Assembly (NCBI GenBank): GCA_009930445.1
Contig: RZYD01000040.1
Coordinates: forward strand, 1 to 13,619
From: Bacteroidia bacterium
GTDB taxonomy: Bacteria > Bacteroidota > Bacteroidia > Bacteroidales > BM520
DNA length: 13,619 nucleotides
Direction: 5' to 3'
In this document: piece by piece, positions 1 to 7,438 of the stretch
Layout: each line of letters opens with the position of its first letter
Numbering within the stretch: position 1 is the first letter of the stretch
Notes under the pieces: model-generated
Told to the model about the DNA's origin: nothing
Databases searched by the model: none
The model's input: the letters and a program-made list of their open reading frames with translations, nothing else
Program-made: the position numbers and the translations under genes

Positions 1-26
1 CCTTAAAAACAACTATTGTGTTTATT

Positions 27-1289
27 ATGAAAACAAAAAAAGACAAAAAAGTCATTTCCACCGCTTCAGCTAGTGAAGAAGTAGTGGAGCCTCCAAGCGC
101 CAAACTGAGCGTCACAAGAGAAACCCTGCCTACTGCATCGGATATTCTGGAGCAGGAAACACGGATCTCCCCCGACACCCGGCGCTTCATTTCCACCTAT
201 TTCCCTGCCACTACCATCAGGGAATGGAACAACTGGAAATGGCAAATTAAAAACAGCATAACCACACCCGACCGACTTATCACTTTCTCTCCGCTCTCCG
301 GTTCCGAAAACAACGCATTTATCCAAAATCCTACATTACCTTTTCGAATCACTCCTTATTATCTTAGCCTTTTTTCAGAAAAAGAAGAGAATAATCCCCT
401 TCGCAAAACCATGATACCCACGCATCATGAGCTGGAAATCCATACCGGTGAAGAAACCGATCCACTCGACGAAGAGGGTGATTCTGTTCTTCCAAATCTC
501 GTGCACCGCTATCCCGACCGGGTTCTTTTTCTGGTAACCAACCGCTGTTCGGCCTATTGCCGCTACTGTACCCGCACACGAATGGTTTCACAACGAAAAA
601 ACGAATGTACCTCCCTCTCACGCTGGAATGATGCACTGGCTTACATCCAGGCACACGAAGAAATACGGGATGTTCTTATTTCAGGAGGTGATCCGCTTAC
701 TTTATCCGACAGGCATCTCGAATATCTGTTATCGCGCCTGAAAATGATCCCCCACATTGAGATTATCCGTATCGGAACCAAAGTACCCATGGTGCTGCCC
801 ATGCGCATCACCACGCACCTTACTGCCATGCTCAAAAAATACCACCCATTGTACATAAGCATTCACATTACACATCCCGATGAATTTACTCCTGAGAGCG
901 AAACAGCACTCAACCGTTTAGCCGATGCAGGAATTGTACTGGGTAGCCAGACTGTCTTACTGAAAGCAATCAACGACCAGCCGGAAATCTTTATGAAACT
1001 TGTGCATAAAATGCTTCTATGCCGCGTCAGACCATACTATCTGTATCAATGTGACCCGGTTCAGGGCACACAACATTTCCGTACACCAGTTGCAAAAGGA
1101 CTTGAAATTATCCATAGTCTGCGCGGATTCACCTCGGGTTATGCCATTCCACATTATGTGATAGATGCACCCAATGGCGGAGGGAAAATACCCTTGCTGC
1201 CCGACTATGTAGAAGGATATGACGGGGATAACCTGCTCTTACGCAACTATCAGGGCCATCGGTTCTCCTACCCCGATACCGCACAATAA
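27..1289 (+). CDS. kamA: KamA-like radical SAM aminomutase (probable lysine 2,3-aminomutase)
   Basis: Probable PLP- and [4Fe-4S]/SAM-dependent enzyme that moves the alpha-amino group of lysine to the beta carbon, giving beta-lysine; cytosolic. Numbering is from the ATG at 27 (420 aa); an in-frame GTG at 18 would add three residues, but the ATG gives the MKTK-type start also seen in the next gene. Visible: the radical SAM cluster motif CSAYCRYC (C174, C178, C181), R183 just after it (equivalent of the substrate-carboxylate Arg of clostridial KAM), SGGDPL at 219-224, the PLP-lysine motif DAPNGGGK (K387), and two acidic residues, D343 in QCDPVQG and D380 in the DAP motif. In characterised KAM these aspartates hold the lysine side-chain amine and are changed in glutamate 2,3-aminomutase, so lysine is the best substrate guess. 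The C-terminal Cys-rich zinc-binding tail of clostridial KAM is missing. About 170 residues precede the cluster, longer than in KAM, with a Lys-rich start. First gene of a five-gene + strand run. Family is certain; substrate is inferred. Confidence 0.9.
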   Translation: MKTKKDKKVISTASASEEVVEPPSAKLSVTRETLPTASDILEQETRISPDTRRFISTYFPATTIREWNNWKWQIKNSITTPDRLITFSPLSGSENNAFIQNPTLPFRITPYYLSLFSEKEENNPLRKTMIPTHHELEIHTGEETDPLDEEGDSVLPNLVHRYPDRVLFLVTNRCSAYCRYCTRTRMVSQRKNECTSLSRWNDALAYIQAHEEIRDVLISGGDPLTLSDRHLEYLLSRLKMIPHIEIIRIGTKVPMVLPMRITTHLTAMLKKYHPLYISIHITHPDEFTPESETALNRLADAGIVLGSQTVLLKAINDQPEIFMKLVHKMLLCRVRPYYLYQCDPVQGTQHFRTPVAKGLEIIHSLRGFTSGYAIPHYVIDAPNGGGKIPLLPDYVEGYDGDNLLLRNYQGHRFSYPDTAQ

Positions 1290-1299
1290 CCTGCCGAAT

Positions 1300-2304
1300 A
1301 TGAAAACAAAAATCATCGGGCTTACCTACGATTTACGTAGCTCTTATCGCGCAATGGGCTTTTCAGAAGAAGAAACTGCGGAATTCGATAAAGAAGAAAC
1401 CATAGAAGCACTGGAGGAAGCCATACAACAATGTGGCTATAAAACCCGAAAAATCGGGAATATTTACGAACTCACCCAATGTCTGGCTGCAGGCGAACGC
1501 TGGGATCTGGTTTTTAATATTGCAGAAGGAATGTCAGGCGCCTGCCGCGAATCGCAGGTGCCGGCATTACTGGATGCATACCGCATACCCTACACCTTCG
1601 CCAACCCACTAACCCTGGCCATCACCCTGGATAAAGCCTATACCAAAATGGTATTGAAAAACCATGGCTTTGATATGCCTCAATTTTTCAGAATATCCTC
1701 CTCCCATGAGCTGAATGGCCTGCCTGTTCAGTATCCTGTTTTCGTAAAACCCGTGGCTGAAGGCACAGGAAAAGGAATTGGGAATGAAAGTATTATCGAT
1801 TCCTTTTCTGCACTGACCGCCCAGGTCGAAAAACTCCTTGAAAAACATCAGCAACCGGTTATTATTGAGGAATATCTTCCCGGAAGAGAATTTACAGCAG
1901 GAATAACCGGCACCGGAAAACAGGCTCAGGTTCTTGGTATTATGGAAGTTATTCCCGAATTCTCTACCGAACCTATTATTTATGGTTACCATACGAAAGA
2001 AAACTATCAGTCGCTGATTCACTATGCCCTGGTAAATGGCCCATTAGCGGATGAAATCGCTGACCTCGCACTCTCCTCCTATCAAATTCTGGGATGCGAA
2101 GATGCCGGAAGAGTGGATATAAAACTCAATGCTACCGGAAAACCTTGTTTTATTGAAATCAACCCGTTGGCCGGCCTCAACCCGGTACACAGCGATTTGC
2201 CTATACTCTGCAAACTCGCGGGAATCTCCTACCTGTCGCTAATAAAAAAAATTCTTGGCTCGGCAGAAAAAAAAATGAATCCCGCGGGTAACACCCCTGT
2301 TTAA
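1300..2304 (+). CDS. ATP-grasp ligase, D-Ala-D-Ala ligase-like (first of two)
   Basis: ATP-dependent carboxylate-amine ligase of the D-alanine-D-alanine ligase fold, 334 aa. The ATG at 1300 lies 10 bp after the kamA stop; the frame stays open upstream inside kamA, but those residues do not resemble the family start, whereas MKTKIIGLTYDL does. The N-terminal lobe has the family's VFNIAEG (71-77) and a RESQVPALLD / ANPLTLAITLDK stretch (83-112). The central lobe has K150 (FVKP), the nucleotide loop EGTGKGIG (154-161) and E190/E191 before the GREFT segment. Metal ligands of the C-terminal lobe are D273 (RVDIK), E287 and N289 (EINPLAGLNP). The segment after them, NPLAGLNPVHSDLP, differs from the NTLPGMT-type signature of true Ddl, so an acceptor other than D-Ala is likely. 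Context (aminomutase upstream, second ligase and acetyltransferase downstream) suggests amide-bond formation on a beta-amino acid. That role is inference; annotation pipelines may name it ddl. Confidence 0.88.
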   Translation: MKTKIIGLTYDLRSSYRAMGFSEEETAEFDKEETIEALEEAIQQCGYKTRKIGNIYELTQCLAAGERWDLVFNIAEGMSGACRESQVPALLDAYRIPYTFANPLTLAITLDKAYTKMVLKNHGFDMPQFFRISSSHELNGLPVQYPVFVKPVAEGTGKGIGNESIIDSFSALTAQVEKLLEKHQQPVIIEEYLPGREFTAGITGTGKQAQVLGIMEVIPEFSTEPIIYGYHTKENYQSLIHYALVNGPLADEIADLALSSYQILGCEDAGRVDIKLNATGKPCFIEINPLAGLNPVHSDLPILCKLAGISYLSLIKKILGSAEKKMNPAGNTPV

Positions 2305-2332
2305 TACCTGTTTCTTTACTTTTATTGATATT

Positions 2333-3313
2333 ATGCGTGTTAAAATGAAAAAAGTAGTCATTCTTATCAACAGCATTGCCGACAATGCACCGGAAGATGA
2401 ACTGGATGTTCTGAATCAGGTTTGCTTTGCAGAAGAAATCCTTGAAGCACTTGGATATGAAACCTATCGTGAATTTATGAATATGGATTTCCCGGCACTC
2501 CGGCAAAAAATAAACCAGATCCAACCCACGGTTATCTTCAATCTGGTAGAAGGTATGGATCATAATGCCCGCGTGCTTTTTCTGTCCACTGGATTTCTCG
2601 ATGCACTGGGCTACCCGTATACCGGTAATACATCGATTCCGATGTTTCTCACCAACGACAAAGTGCTATCAAAAGAAATCATGACCCTGGCCGGAATTCC
2701 TACACCACCTTGGTTTACCGCACAGGCCTTTGAAGGTTTCAGCGACGATCGGATCTTTATTGCCAAACCGATATGGGAGGATGCCTCCGTGGGAATTGAT
2801 GATTACAGCGTTTTTAAAGGAAGCGAAGAGAATATTTCCCGGTACCGGGAAAAGTATGGGTCAAATAACTTTTTTCTGGAAACCTATGTTGAAGGGAGAG
2901 AATTTAATATTTCGGTAATCGAATATCCTGACGGACCCCGGGTATTGCATCCTGCAGAAATGTGCTTCTGCAACTATCCGAAAGAGAAACCGCGTATTGT
3001 AGGCTATACAGCAAAATGGGACGAAAATTCATTTGAATACCAAAACACCCGGCGAAGTTTTGAACTTGACGAAAAAGATACGCAGTTAATCGTGAAACTC
3101 GAGGAACTGGCCTATCAGTGCTGGGATGTTTTCCATCTTTGTGGCTATGCACGAATTGATTTTAGAGTCGACAATCAGGGCAATCCGTGGGTTCTTGATA
3201 TTAATGCTAATCCTTGCCTATCGCCCGATGCCGGATTAATCGCAGCATGTCGCCATGCGAATATTACCGAAGAAGAACTATTTAACCTGATTATTAAAGC
3301 AGCCATACGATGA
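2333..3313 (+). CDS. ATP-grasp ligase, divergent D-Ala-D-Ala ligase-like (second of two)
   Basis: Second ATP-grasp enzyme, 326 aa from the ATG at 2333; an in-frame ATG at 2345 is possible and would begin MKKVVILINS. Same fold as its neighbour but clearly not a recent duplicate. Visible: VIFNLVEG (68-74), K145 (IAKP), an acidic nucleotide loop EDASVGI (149-155) in place of GTGKGI, E183, the GREFN segment (188-192), and the C-terminal metal site D276 (ARIDF), D289, N291 and N293 (VLDINANPCLSPDAG). The second metal ligand is Asp where Ddl and the upstream ligase have Glu. Its end overlaps the GNAT start by 4 bp (ATGA), so the two are probably translationally coupled. With the upstream ligase it could add two different amino or acyl units in sequence, or the two ligases could act on separate substrates. 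The product is unknown; I do not think it is the cell-wall Ddl. Confidence 0.87.
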   Translation: MRVKMKKVVILINSIADNAPEDELDVLNQVCFAEEILEALGYETYREFMNMDFPALRQKINQIQPTVIFNLVEGMDHNARVLFLSTGFLDALGYPYTGNTSIPMFLTNDKVLSKEIMTLAGIPTPPWFTAQAFEGFSDDRIFIAKPIWEDASVGIDDYSVFKGSEENISRYREKYGSNNFFLETYVEGREFNISVIEYPDGPRVLHPAEMCFCNYPKEKPRIVGYTAKWDENSFEYQNTRRSFELDEKDTQLIVKLEELAYQCWDVFHLCGYARIDFRVDNQGNPWVLDINANPCLSPDAGLIAACRHANITEEELFNLIIKAAIR

Positions 3314-3798
3314 AAACAGGAATAATCTTTCGTGACCGGCTTTTTCCGTCCGACTTGCATATTCTGGTAAAAATTGTAGAAAATACAGGATTCTTTCGTA
3401 AAGATGAGGCGCTGGTAGCAGGCGAACTTATGGAAGAAAATCTAAAATTCGGCGCCAGCTCCGGCTATCAGTTTTTCGTAGCAGAAAATGCAGGAATACC
3501 TGTTGGGTTTGCCTGTTATGGAAAAATCCCATGTACCAAATATGCCTATGATCTATATTGGATCGCCGTTGCCAAAACGGAACAGAATAAAGGCATTGGA
3601 AAAGCCCTGCTCAACCTAACCGAAAAGGCAGTAAAAAAACAGGGAGGTACAATGCTTTATATTGAAACCTCCGGAAAAAAACTTTATGAAAACACCCAAA
3701 AGTTCTATTCGGCAAACCATTATACACACCTGGCAGTATTTGACGATTTCTATGATATCGGAGATTCAAAATGGGTGTATAGAAAAAATCTTGACTAA
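3310..3798 (+). CDS. GNAT family N-acetyltransferase
   Basis: Acetyl-CoA-dependent N-acetyltransferase, 162 aa. The start ATG at 3310 shares four bases with the end of the preceding ATP-grasp gene. Seen in the protein: a strand segment YDLYWIAVAKTEQ leading into the pyrophosphate-binding loop Q92-N-K-G95-I-G97 (Q/RxxGxG/A, motif A of GNAT), followed by the ALLNLTEKAV helix. Motif B follows with TMLYIETS (114-121) and the FYSANHY segment (132-138) where Tyr commonly acts as general acid. It is shorter than archaeal beta-lysine acetyltransferase AblB as I recall it, so it is not obviously that enzyme. Even so, the pairing of a KamA-like protein with a GNAT recalls the ablA/ablB pair that makes N-epsilon-acetyl-beta-lysine. 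Substrate inferred from context only: it could cap the amine of beta-lysine or of the ligase product. Confidence 0.88.
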   Translation: MKTGIIFRDRLFPSDLHILVKIVENTGFFRKDEALVAGELMEENLKFGASSGYQFFVAENAGIPVGFACYGKIPCTKYAYDLYWIAVAKTEQNKGIGKALLNLTEKAVKKQGGTMLYIETSGKKLYENTQKFYSANHYTHLAVFDDFYDIGDSKWVYRKNLD

Positions 3799-3837
3799 TT
3801 ATTATACTTTTACCCGATTCATAGTAAATTCAATACG

Positions 3838-4149
3838 ATGATAATACATTCCATTCATGAGGCAAACTATACCCCCTCTCCCGAAGGCGTTAAATTCGCA
3901 CGCTTGTATGCCAGCGAAAACCTTGTGGTAGCCCACATCATCCTTGCTCCCCATCAAACACTCGCCGCCCATAAAGTACCCGGTGATGCCTGTTTATACA
4001 TCCTTGAAGGTACCCCGGATATCACCCTGGGAACTGAAAAACGAACCTGTTCAGCCGGACAATTGATAGAGAGTCCTAAAAATATTGAGAAAATTCTGGC
4101 CAACCCTACCGATGCCCCGGCCCGAATCATGGTAATTCGTGAAATGTAA
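3838..4149 (+). CDS. Small cupin-fold protein lacking most metal ligands
   Basis: Single-domain cupin of 103 aa, 39 bp after the GNAT gene and in the same direction. The first cupin motif is recognisable as APHQTLAAHKVPGDACLYILEG-like sequence at residues 37-58, ending in the usual YILEG. The second is seen at 79-89 (SP...N). Aligned to the standard pattern HxHxxxxE...PxxxxHxxxN, only H45 is kept: the second His is V47, the Glu is A51 and the distal His is K85. It probably does not hold a catalytic metal in the usual way and may bind a small molecule or act as an accessory or sensor protein. A weak TAnnTTT-like element (taCTTTTA) lies in the 39-bp spacer, so it could have its own transcript. 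Whether it belongs functionally to the ligase cluster is uncertain. Confidence 0.72.
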   Translation: MIIHSIHEANYTPSPEGVKFARLYASENLVVAHIILAPHQTLAAHKVPGDACLYILEGTPDITLGTEKRTCSAGQLIESPKNIEKILANPTDAPARIMVIREM

Positions 4150-4648
4150 ATTGCTATTATACAGTTACTTTTTGCGTGTATTAGCCCATTATACATCATA
4201 GTAAACGAAAAAGCAATATCAAATTAAAAAAATTCATAACATTTTGAATCATATCGTCAACTGATATCAAAGGCCATCATCCATCCCATACAATAAATAC
4301 AATCAGGAAAAAACTGAAAAAAAGAAAATTCAAACGATTTTAACAATCCTACGTACTCAGACCCACCCATAAAATTACGAAACATAAAAAATCCAAAACG
4401 ACGCGAAATCAATGCGGAAAAACAGAAATCCGAGAAGGAAGATTAAAAAAGATCATTACCGTTGTAAAGCATTGGCTAACAATCGAATAATCTGAAAAAG
4501 GGGAAAGCCGGATCCAGACACAGAATAAGGCGTTTTTAGGAACGATCCGGAATTTTTCAACACCAGATACCAGAGAAAGGAATTATGGGCTAAAATCGCA
4601 TAAAATTAAGCCAAATGAAGAAAAGCGGGTTTTCTGCCCTAAAAAAAC
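4150..4648. other. Convergent intergenic region, about 500 bp, no gene seen
   Basis: AT-rich, A-rich on the + strand, lying between two gene blocks that converge on it. Stop codons are frequent in all frames; the longest ATG-led stretch I find is a 27-codon basic peptide at 4412, which has no support. Two imperfect hairpins are visible: TTTG-aatc-ATATC / GATAT-CAAA at 4243-4271 with a 7-nt loop and a 4-nt bulge, and CCGGATC / GATCCGG at 4508-4550 (listed separately). ATTGCT (4150-4155) and AGCAAT (4212-4217) also form a distant inverted pair. Transcription from both sides must end here, but I see no textbook terminator with a strong GC stem and adjoining T-run. Confidence 0.6.
4508..4550. terminator. 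Weak candidate terminator hairpin
   Basis: A perfect 7-bp inverted repeat, CCGGATC at 4508-4514 and GATCCGG at 4544-4550, encloses a 29-nt loop. On the + strand it is followed by AATTTTTC, and on the - strand by CTTTCCCCTTTTTC, so it could serve either converging transcript. The - strand methyltransferase stop is about 100 bp away and the + strand cupin stop about 360 bp away. The long loop and interrupted T-runs make it a weak terminator, and the repeat could be chance. Confidence 0.25.
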
Positions 4649-5530
4649 TTACTTTATAAAAATATAAGTCAGACTTGAATATTGGCCAGTTTTCATAGCG
4701 TTAAAATTCGAAACTATACCCGATGAGAGTGCACGAAAAAAATGCAGTTTACGGGAACGGTATTTTTCACTCAGCATCGAAATATAAAAAGCATCGAAAA
4801 GCATGGGAAATGATTTCAAGTAGCGAAAGCCATGAGAAGAGCAAAACAGTGAGATCATATTAGCGGGAGCGAAATGGGAGAGATGTCGGGGAACATCCCA
4901 TGCGGCCCAAAAGGTTCCATAATGATGCGCATCATAGCACGCAGGGTTGGGAACAGCCACCACGGCTAGTCCGCCGGGAGCCAGCAACCGATAAATTTCC
5001 TCTACCCGTTCGTGCAGCGAATCCACATGTTCCAAAACATGCCAGAGGGTAATCACCTCGAAAGAGCCATCCGCGAATGTCTTCAAAGCGGTTTCAGGAA
5101 AAACATTCAGGTGAAAATTTTGCGTTGCAAAGGACGCTGCTTTTTCATCGGGTTCGACACCGGTTACCTTCCAGCCTTTTTTTCGACAGGCTGCAAGAAA
5201 CTCGCCGGTGGCACATCCAATATCCAATAACGATCCGGCAGGATGCAGGGCTGAAATCCTTGCAATTTTTCGGTGAATAGTAAAATTTCTAATCCGCTGA
5301 TAAGTAAAAGCAATAAACCCTTTTTGCGTATTTGAATGGGCAATATAGGCTTTGGATTTATAATAAGCGCCCAGCGCGTCAGCGTTTGGGCGCGGGTTGG
5401 TAAATCTAAAACCACATTCATTGCATTGCGACACAGTAAAAACCTGGCCACTTAAAAAATGATCCGGAATTTTATGTGCGGCAATAATCTGTTCAGAATT
5501 ACATAAAGGACAGTTATTCAATGTTTTCAT
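4649..5530 (-). CDS. Class I SAM-dependent methyltransferase with N-terminal zinc ribbon
   Basis: Protein of 293 aa, last gene of the - strand operon, 27 bp after mnmG. The N-terminus carries a zinc-ribbon pattern: C7-P-L-C10 and C36-N-E-C39. A Rossmann methyltransferase domain of the Methyltransf_23/11 type follows: motif I LLDIGCATGEFL (101-112), acidic residue E126 in GVEPDE (ribose-binding position), motif around LWHVLEHV (162-169) and the LLAPGG loop (182-187). Residues beyond about 240 form a C-terminal extension ending KTGQYSSLTYIFIK, which resembles the end of related Bacteroidota proteins I recall, so the gene looks full length. The substrate cannot be read from sequence; relatives are often annotated near surface-polysaccharide or quinone-type methyltransferases without proof. 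A parS-like palindrome sits 5 bp before its ATG. Confidence 0.85.
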   Translation of the reverse strand: MKTLNNCPLCNSEQIIAAHKIPDHFLSGQVFTVSQCNECGFRFTNPRPNADALGAYYKSKAYIAHSNTQKGFIAFTYQRIRNFTIHRKIARISALHPAGSLLDIGCATGEFLAACRKKGWKVTGVEPDEKAASFATQNFHLNVFPETALKTFADGSFEVITLWHVLEHVDSLHERVEEIYRLLAPGGLAVVAVPNPACYDAHHYGTFWAAWDVPRHLSHFAPANMISLFCSSHGFRYLKSFPMLFDAFYISMLSEKYRSRKLHFFRALSSGIVSNFNAMKTGQYSSLTYIFIK

Positions 5531-5535
5531 AGGGT

Positions 5536-5551
5536 TGTTTCACGTGGAACA
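5536..5551. promoter_or_regulatory. parS: parS-like ParB-binding palindrome (site 1)
   Basis: The bases TGTTTCACGTGGAACA match the broadly conserved parS consensus TGTTTCACGTGAAACA at 15 of 16 positions. The inverted symmetry extends to 18 bp (5535-5552) with one mismatched pair. It lies in the 27-bp spacer between the mnmG stop and the methyltransferase start. ParB CTPase clamps load at parS and spread along DNA to organise and segregate the chromosome. No parA or parB gene is in the window, so binding is inferred from sequence alone. Confidence 0.75.
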
Positions 5552-5557
5552 AGTTAA

Positions 5558-7438
5558 TTACTTTCCAAGATATACGAGCAGGACAGCAATATCAGATGGC
5601 GAGACGCCACTGATACGTGATGCCTGGCCGATTGTTGTGGGTCGTATTGCCATTAACTTTTCTCTGGCTTCATACGACAGGCTTTGCAATTTCATATAAT
5701 CAAAATCAGGGCGCAACGACAGATTTTCCATGGAGGCAAGTTTATCCACCATCTCTTGTTCTTTTTGAATATATCCTTCATATTTCACCAAAATCTCCGC
5801 TTCATCCATCACTTCCTGGTCATCCCCAATCTGTTGAGCAAGAAAATTACGTAGTTTACTATCGCCCTGCTGTAAAGTCGAAATGGAAACCTGAGGGCGT
5901 AAAAGAAGAATGGCCAGCTTTTGCTTTTCGCGGAGCGGTGTGGTTTGAATTTCTTCAAGCCTGGGATTGATATCATCAGGGCGTGCTCCATGGCTTTTCA
6001 GAAAATCAATTAATTGGGCAACCTTTTCTCGTTTTTCATTAACCCTTTCCATGCGTGCCATGGAGGCTAATCCTAACCGATAACCCACCGGAGTGAGACG
6101 AAGATCGGCGTTGTCCTGCCGAAGCAGGATTCGGTATTCGGCCCGGGAAGTAAACATCCGGTAGGGCTCATCCACTCCTTTGGTAATCAGATCATCGATC
6201 AATACGCCGATGTAAGCTTCGGAACGGGATAAAATAAAAGGGGCTTCATTATTAATTTTCAAATGTGCATTAATTCCCGCCATCAAGCCTTGTCCGGCAG
6301 CTTCTTCATATCCGGTAGTACCATTAATCTGACCTGCAAAATAAAGATTTTCAATACGCTTGGTTTCCAGTGTAAATTTCAGCTGATCGGGTGGGAAATA
6401 ATCATATTCTATGGCATAACCCGGGCGAAAAATCCGGGCCTTTTCAAAGCCGGGAATCTTATGCAAGGCTTTAAGTTGAATATCTTCGGGTAATGAGCTG
6501 CTAAATCCATTGACATACACTTCAACGGTATCCCAACCTTCAGGTTCAACGAAAAGTTGATGTTGCGTTTTATCCGGGAAACGGTTAAGTTTATCCTCAA
6601 TAGAGGGGCAATAACGGGGTCCGGTACCTTGAATTCGGCCTTTAAACAGGGGAGAATCTTCAAATCCGGTTTCTAACACCCGATGAACTTCTTCGTTGGT
6701 ATGCACAATGAAGCAACTCCGTTGTTTTGTCAGCGGCGGAGTATGGGTAAAGGAGAATTTTCCGGGAGTTTCATCCCCTTTTTGTTCGATTAACTTTTCG
6801 TAGGCGATACTCCGACCATCGACCCTTACCGGAGTACCGGTTTTGAGGCGCAGCGCAGTAAAGCCCAGGGCTTGTAAATGAGCGGTAAGACCGATAGACG
6901 CCAAATCACCCATTCGGCCACCACCCAGCCGACTATGGCCCACATGAATGATCCCGTTAAGGAAAGTACCATTGGTAAGGATAACACTTTTCGCGAGAAA
7001 AGTGATCCCCAACTTTGTTTTTACCCCTTTTACTTTTCCATCGTCCACGACCAGATCCTGCACCGTATCTTCACGAAAAAACAGAGTTGGTATCGCTTCC
7101 AGCATTTGTAGCCATTTGCGTACGAAAAGATTACGGTCAGATTGGGCCCGGGGGCTCCACATGGCAGGACCCTTAGAGCGATTTAGCATTCGAAACTGAA
7201 GCATGGTATGGTCAGTAACGATGGCAGAAAGGCCACCCAGCGCGTCAATTTCTCTAATAATTTGTCCTTTAGCCACACCCCCCATTGCCGGGTTACACGA
7301 CATTTGGCCCACGGTATTACGGTTCATTGTAATCAACAGCGTTTTACTGCCCATGTTGGCCGCAGCCGCGGCTGCTTCACACCCGGCATGTCCCCCGCCG
7401 ACTACAATTACATCGTAAATTTCATTCATCCTTTTCAT
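5558..7438 (-). CDS. mnmG: tRNA uridine-5-carboxymethylaminomethyl(34) synthesis enzyme MnmG (GidA)
   Basis: FAD-dependent subunit of the MnmE-MnmG complex, which installs the carboxymethylaminomethyl group on wobble U34 of certain tRNAs, using methylene-THF, glycine and NADH. Length is 626 aa against about 629 in E. coli. Visible: the FAD dinucleotide fold VVGGGHAG (12-19), the CNPAMGG loop with C48, the LGGGRMGD segment (170-177), GPRYCPSIEDK with the second catalytic Cys (C276), GQINGTTGYEEAAGQG, the FTSRAEYR signature and a C-terminal helical domain with RISGVSPSDI near the end that contacts MnmE/tRNA. All expected features are intact. Start: the ATG at 7438 is used; a second in-frame ATG at 7429 (MNEIYDVIVVGGG) is equally plausible. 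A parS-like site overlaps the first start codon, and another follows the stop. ybeY lies 13 bp upstream, so the two are co-transcribed. Confidence 0.98.
   Translation of the reverse strand: MKRMNEIYDVIVVGGGHAGCEAAAAAANMGSKTLLITMNRNTVGQMSCNPAMGGVAKGQIIREIDALGGLSAIVTDHTMLQFRMLNRSKGPAMWSPRAQSDRNLFVRKWLQMLEAIPTLFFREDTVQDLVVDDGKVKGVKTKLGITFLAKSVILTNGTFLNGIIHVGHSRLGGGRMGDLASIGLTAHLQALGFTALRLKTGTPVRVDGRSIAYEKLIEQKGDETPGKFSFTHTPPLTKQRSCFIVHTNEEVHRVLETGFEDSPLFKGRIQGTGPRYCPSIEDKLNRFPDKTQHQLFVEPEGWDTVEVYVNGFSSSLPEDIQLKALHKIPGFEKARIFRPGYAIEYDYFPPDQLKFTLETKRIENLYFAGQINGTTGYEEAAGQGLMAGINAHLKINNEAPFILSRSEAYIGVLIDDLITKGVDEPYRMFTSRAEYRILLRQDNADLRLTPVGYRLGLASMARMERVNEKREKVAQLIDFLKSHGARPDDINPRLEEIQTTPLREKQKLAILLLRPQVSISTLQQGDSKLRNFLAQQIGDDQEVMDEAEILVKYEGYIQKEQEMVDKLASMENLSLRPDFDYMKLQSLSYEAREKLMAIRPTTIGQASRISGVSPSDIAVLLVYLGK

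Noticed and set aside
1300..3313. Calling either ATP-grasp gene the cell-wall D-alanine-D-alanine ligase
   Set aside because: Both lack the Ddl-type sequence after the metal-binding Asn, and their neighbours are an aminomutase and an acetyltransferase rather than mur/fts genes.
4412..4495. A 27-codon basic ORF in the convergent gap
   Set aside because: No ribosome binding signal, no family resemblance, and a length expected by chance in A-rich sequence.
4615..4659. A 14-codon ORF (MKKSGFSALKKLTL) that looks like the leader of a Bacteroidota ribosomally made peptide precursor
   Set aside because: It ends at once, overlaps the 3' end of the methyltransferase gene on the other strand, and has no core region or nearby maturation enzyme that requires it. 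Lys/Leu-rich short ORFs are common by chance in A-rich DNA.
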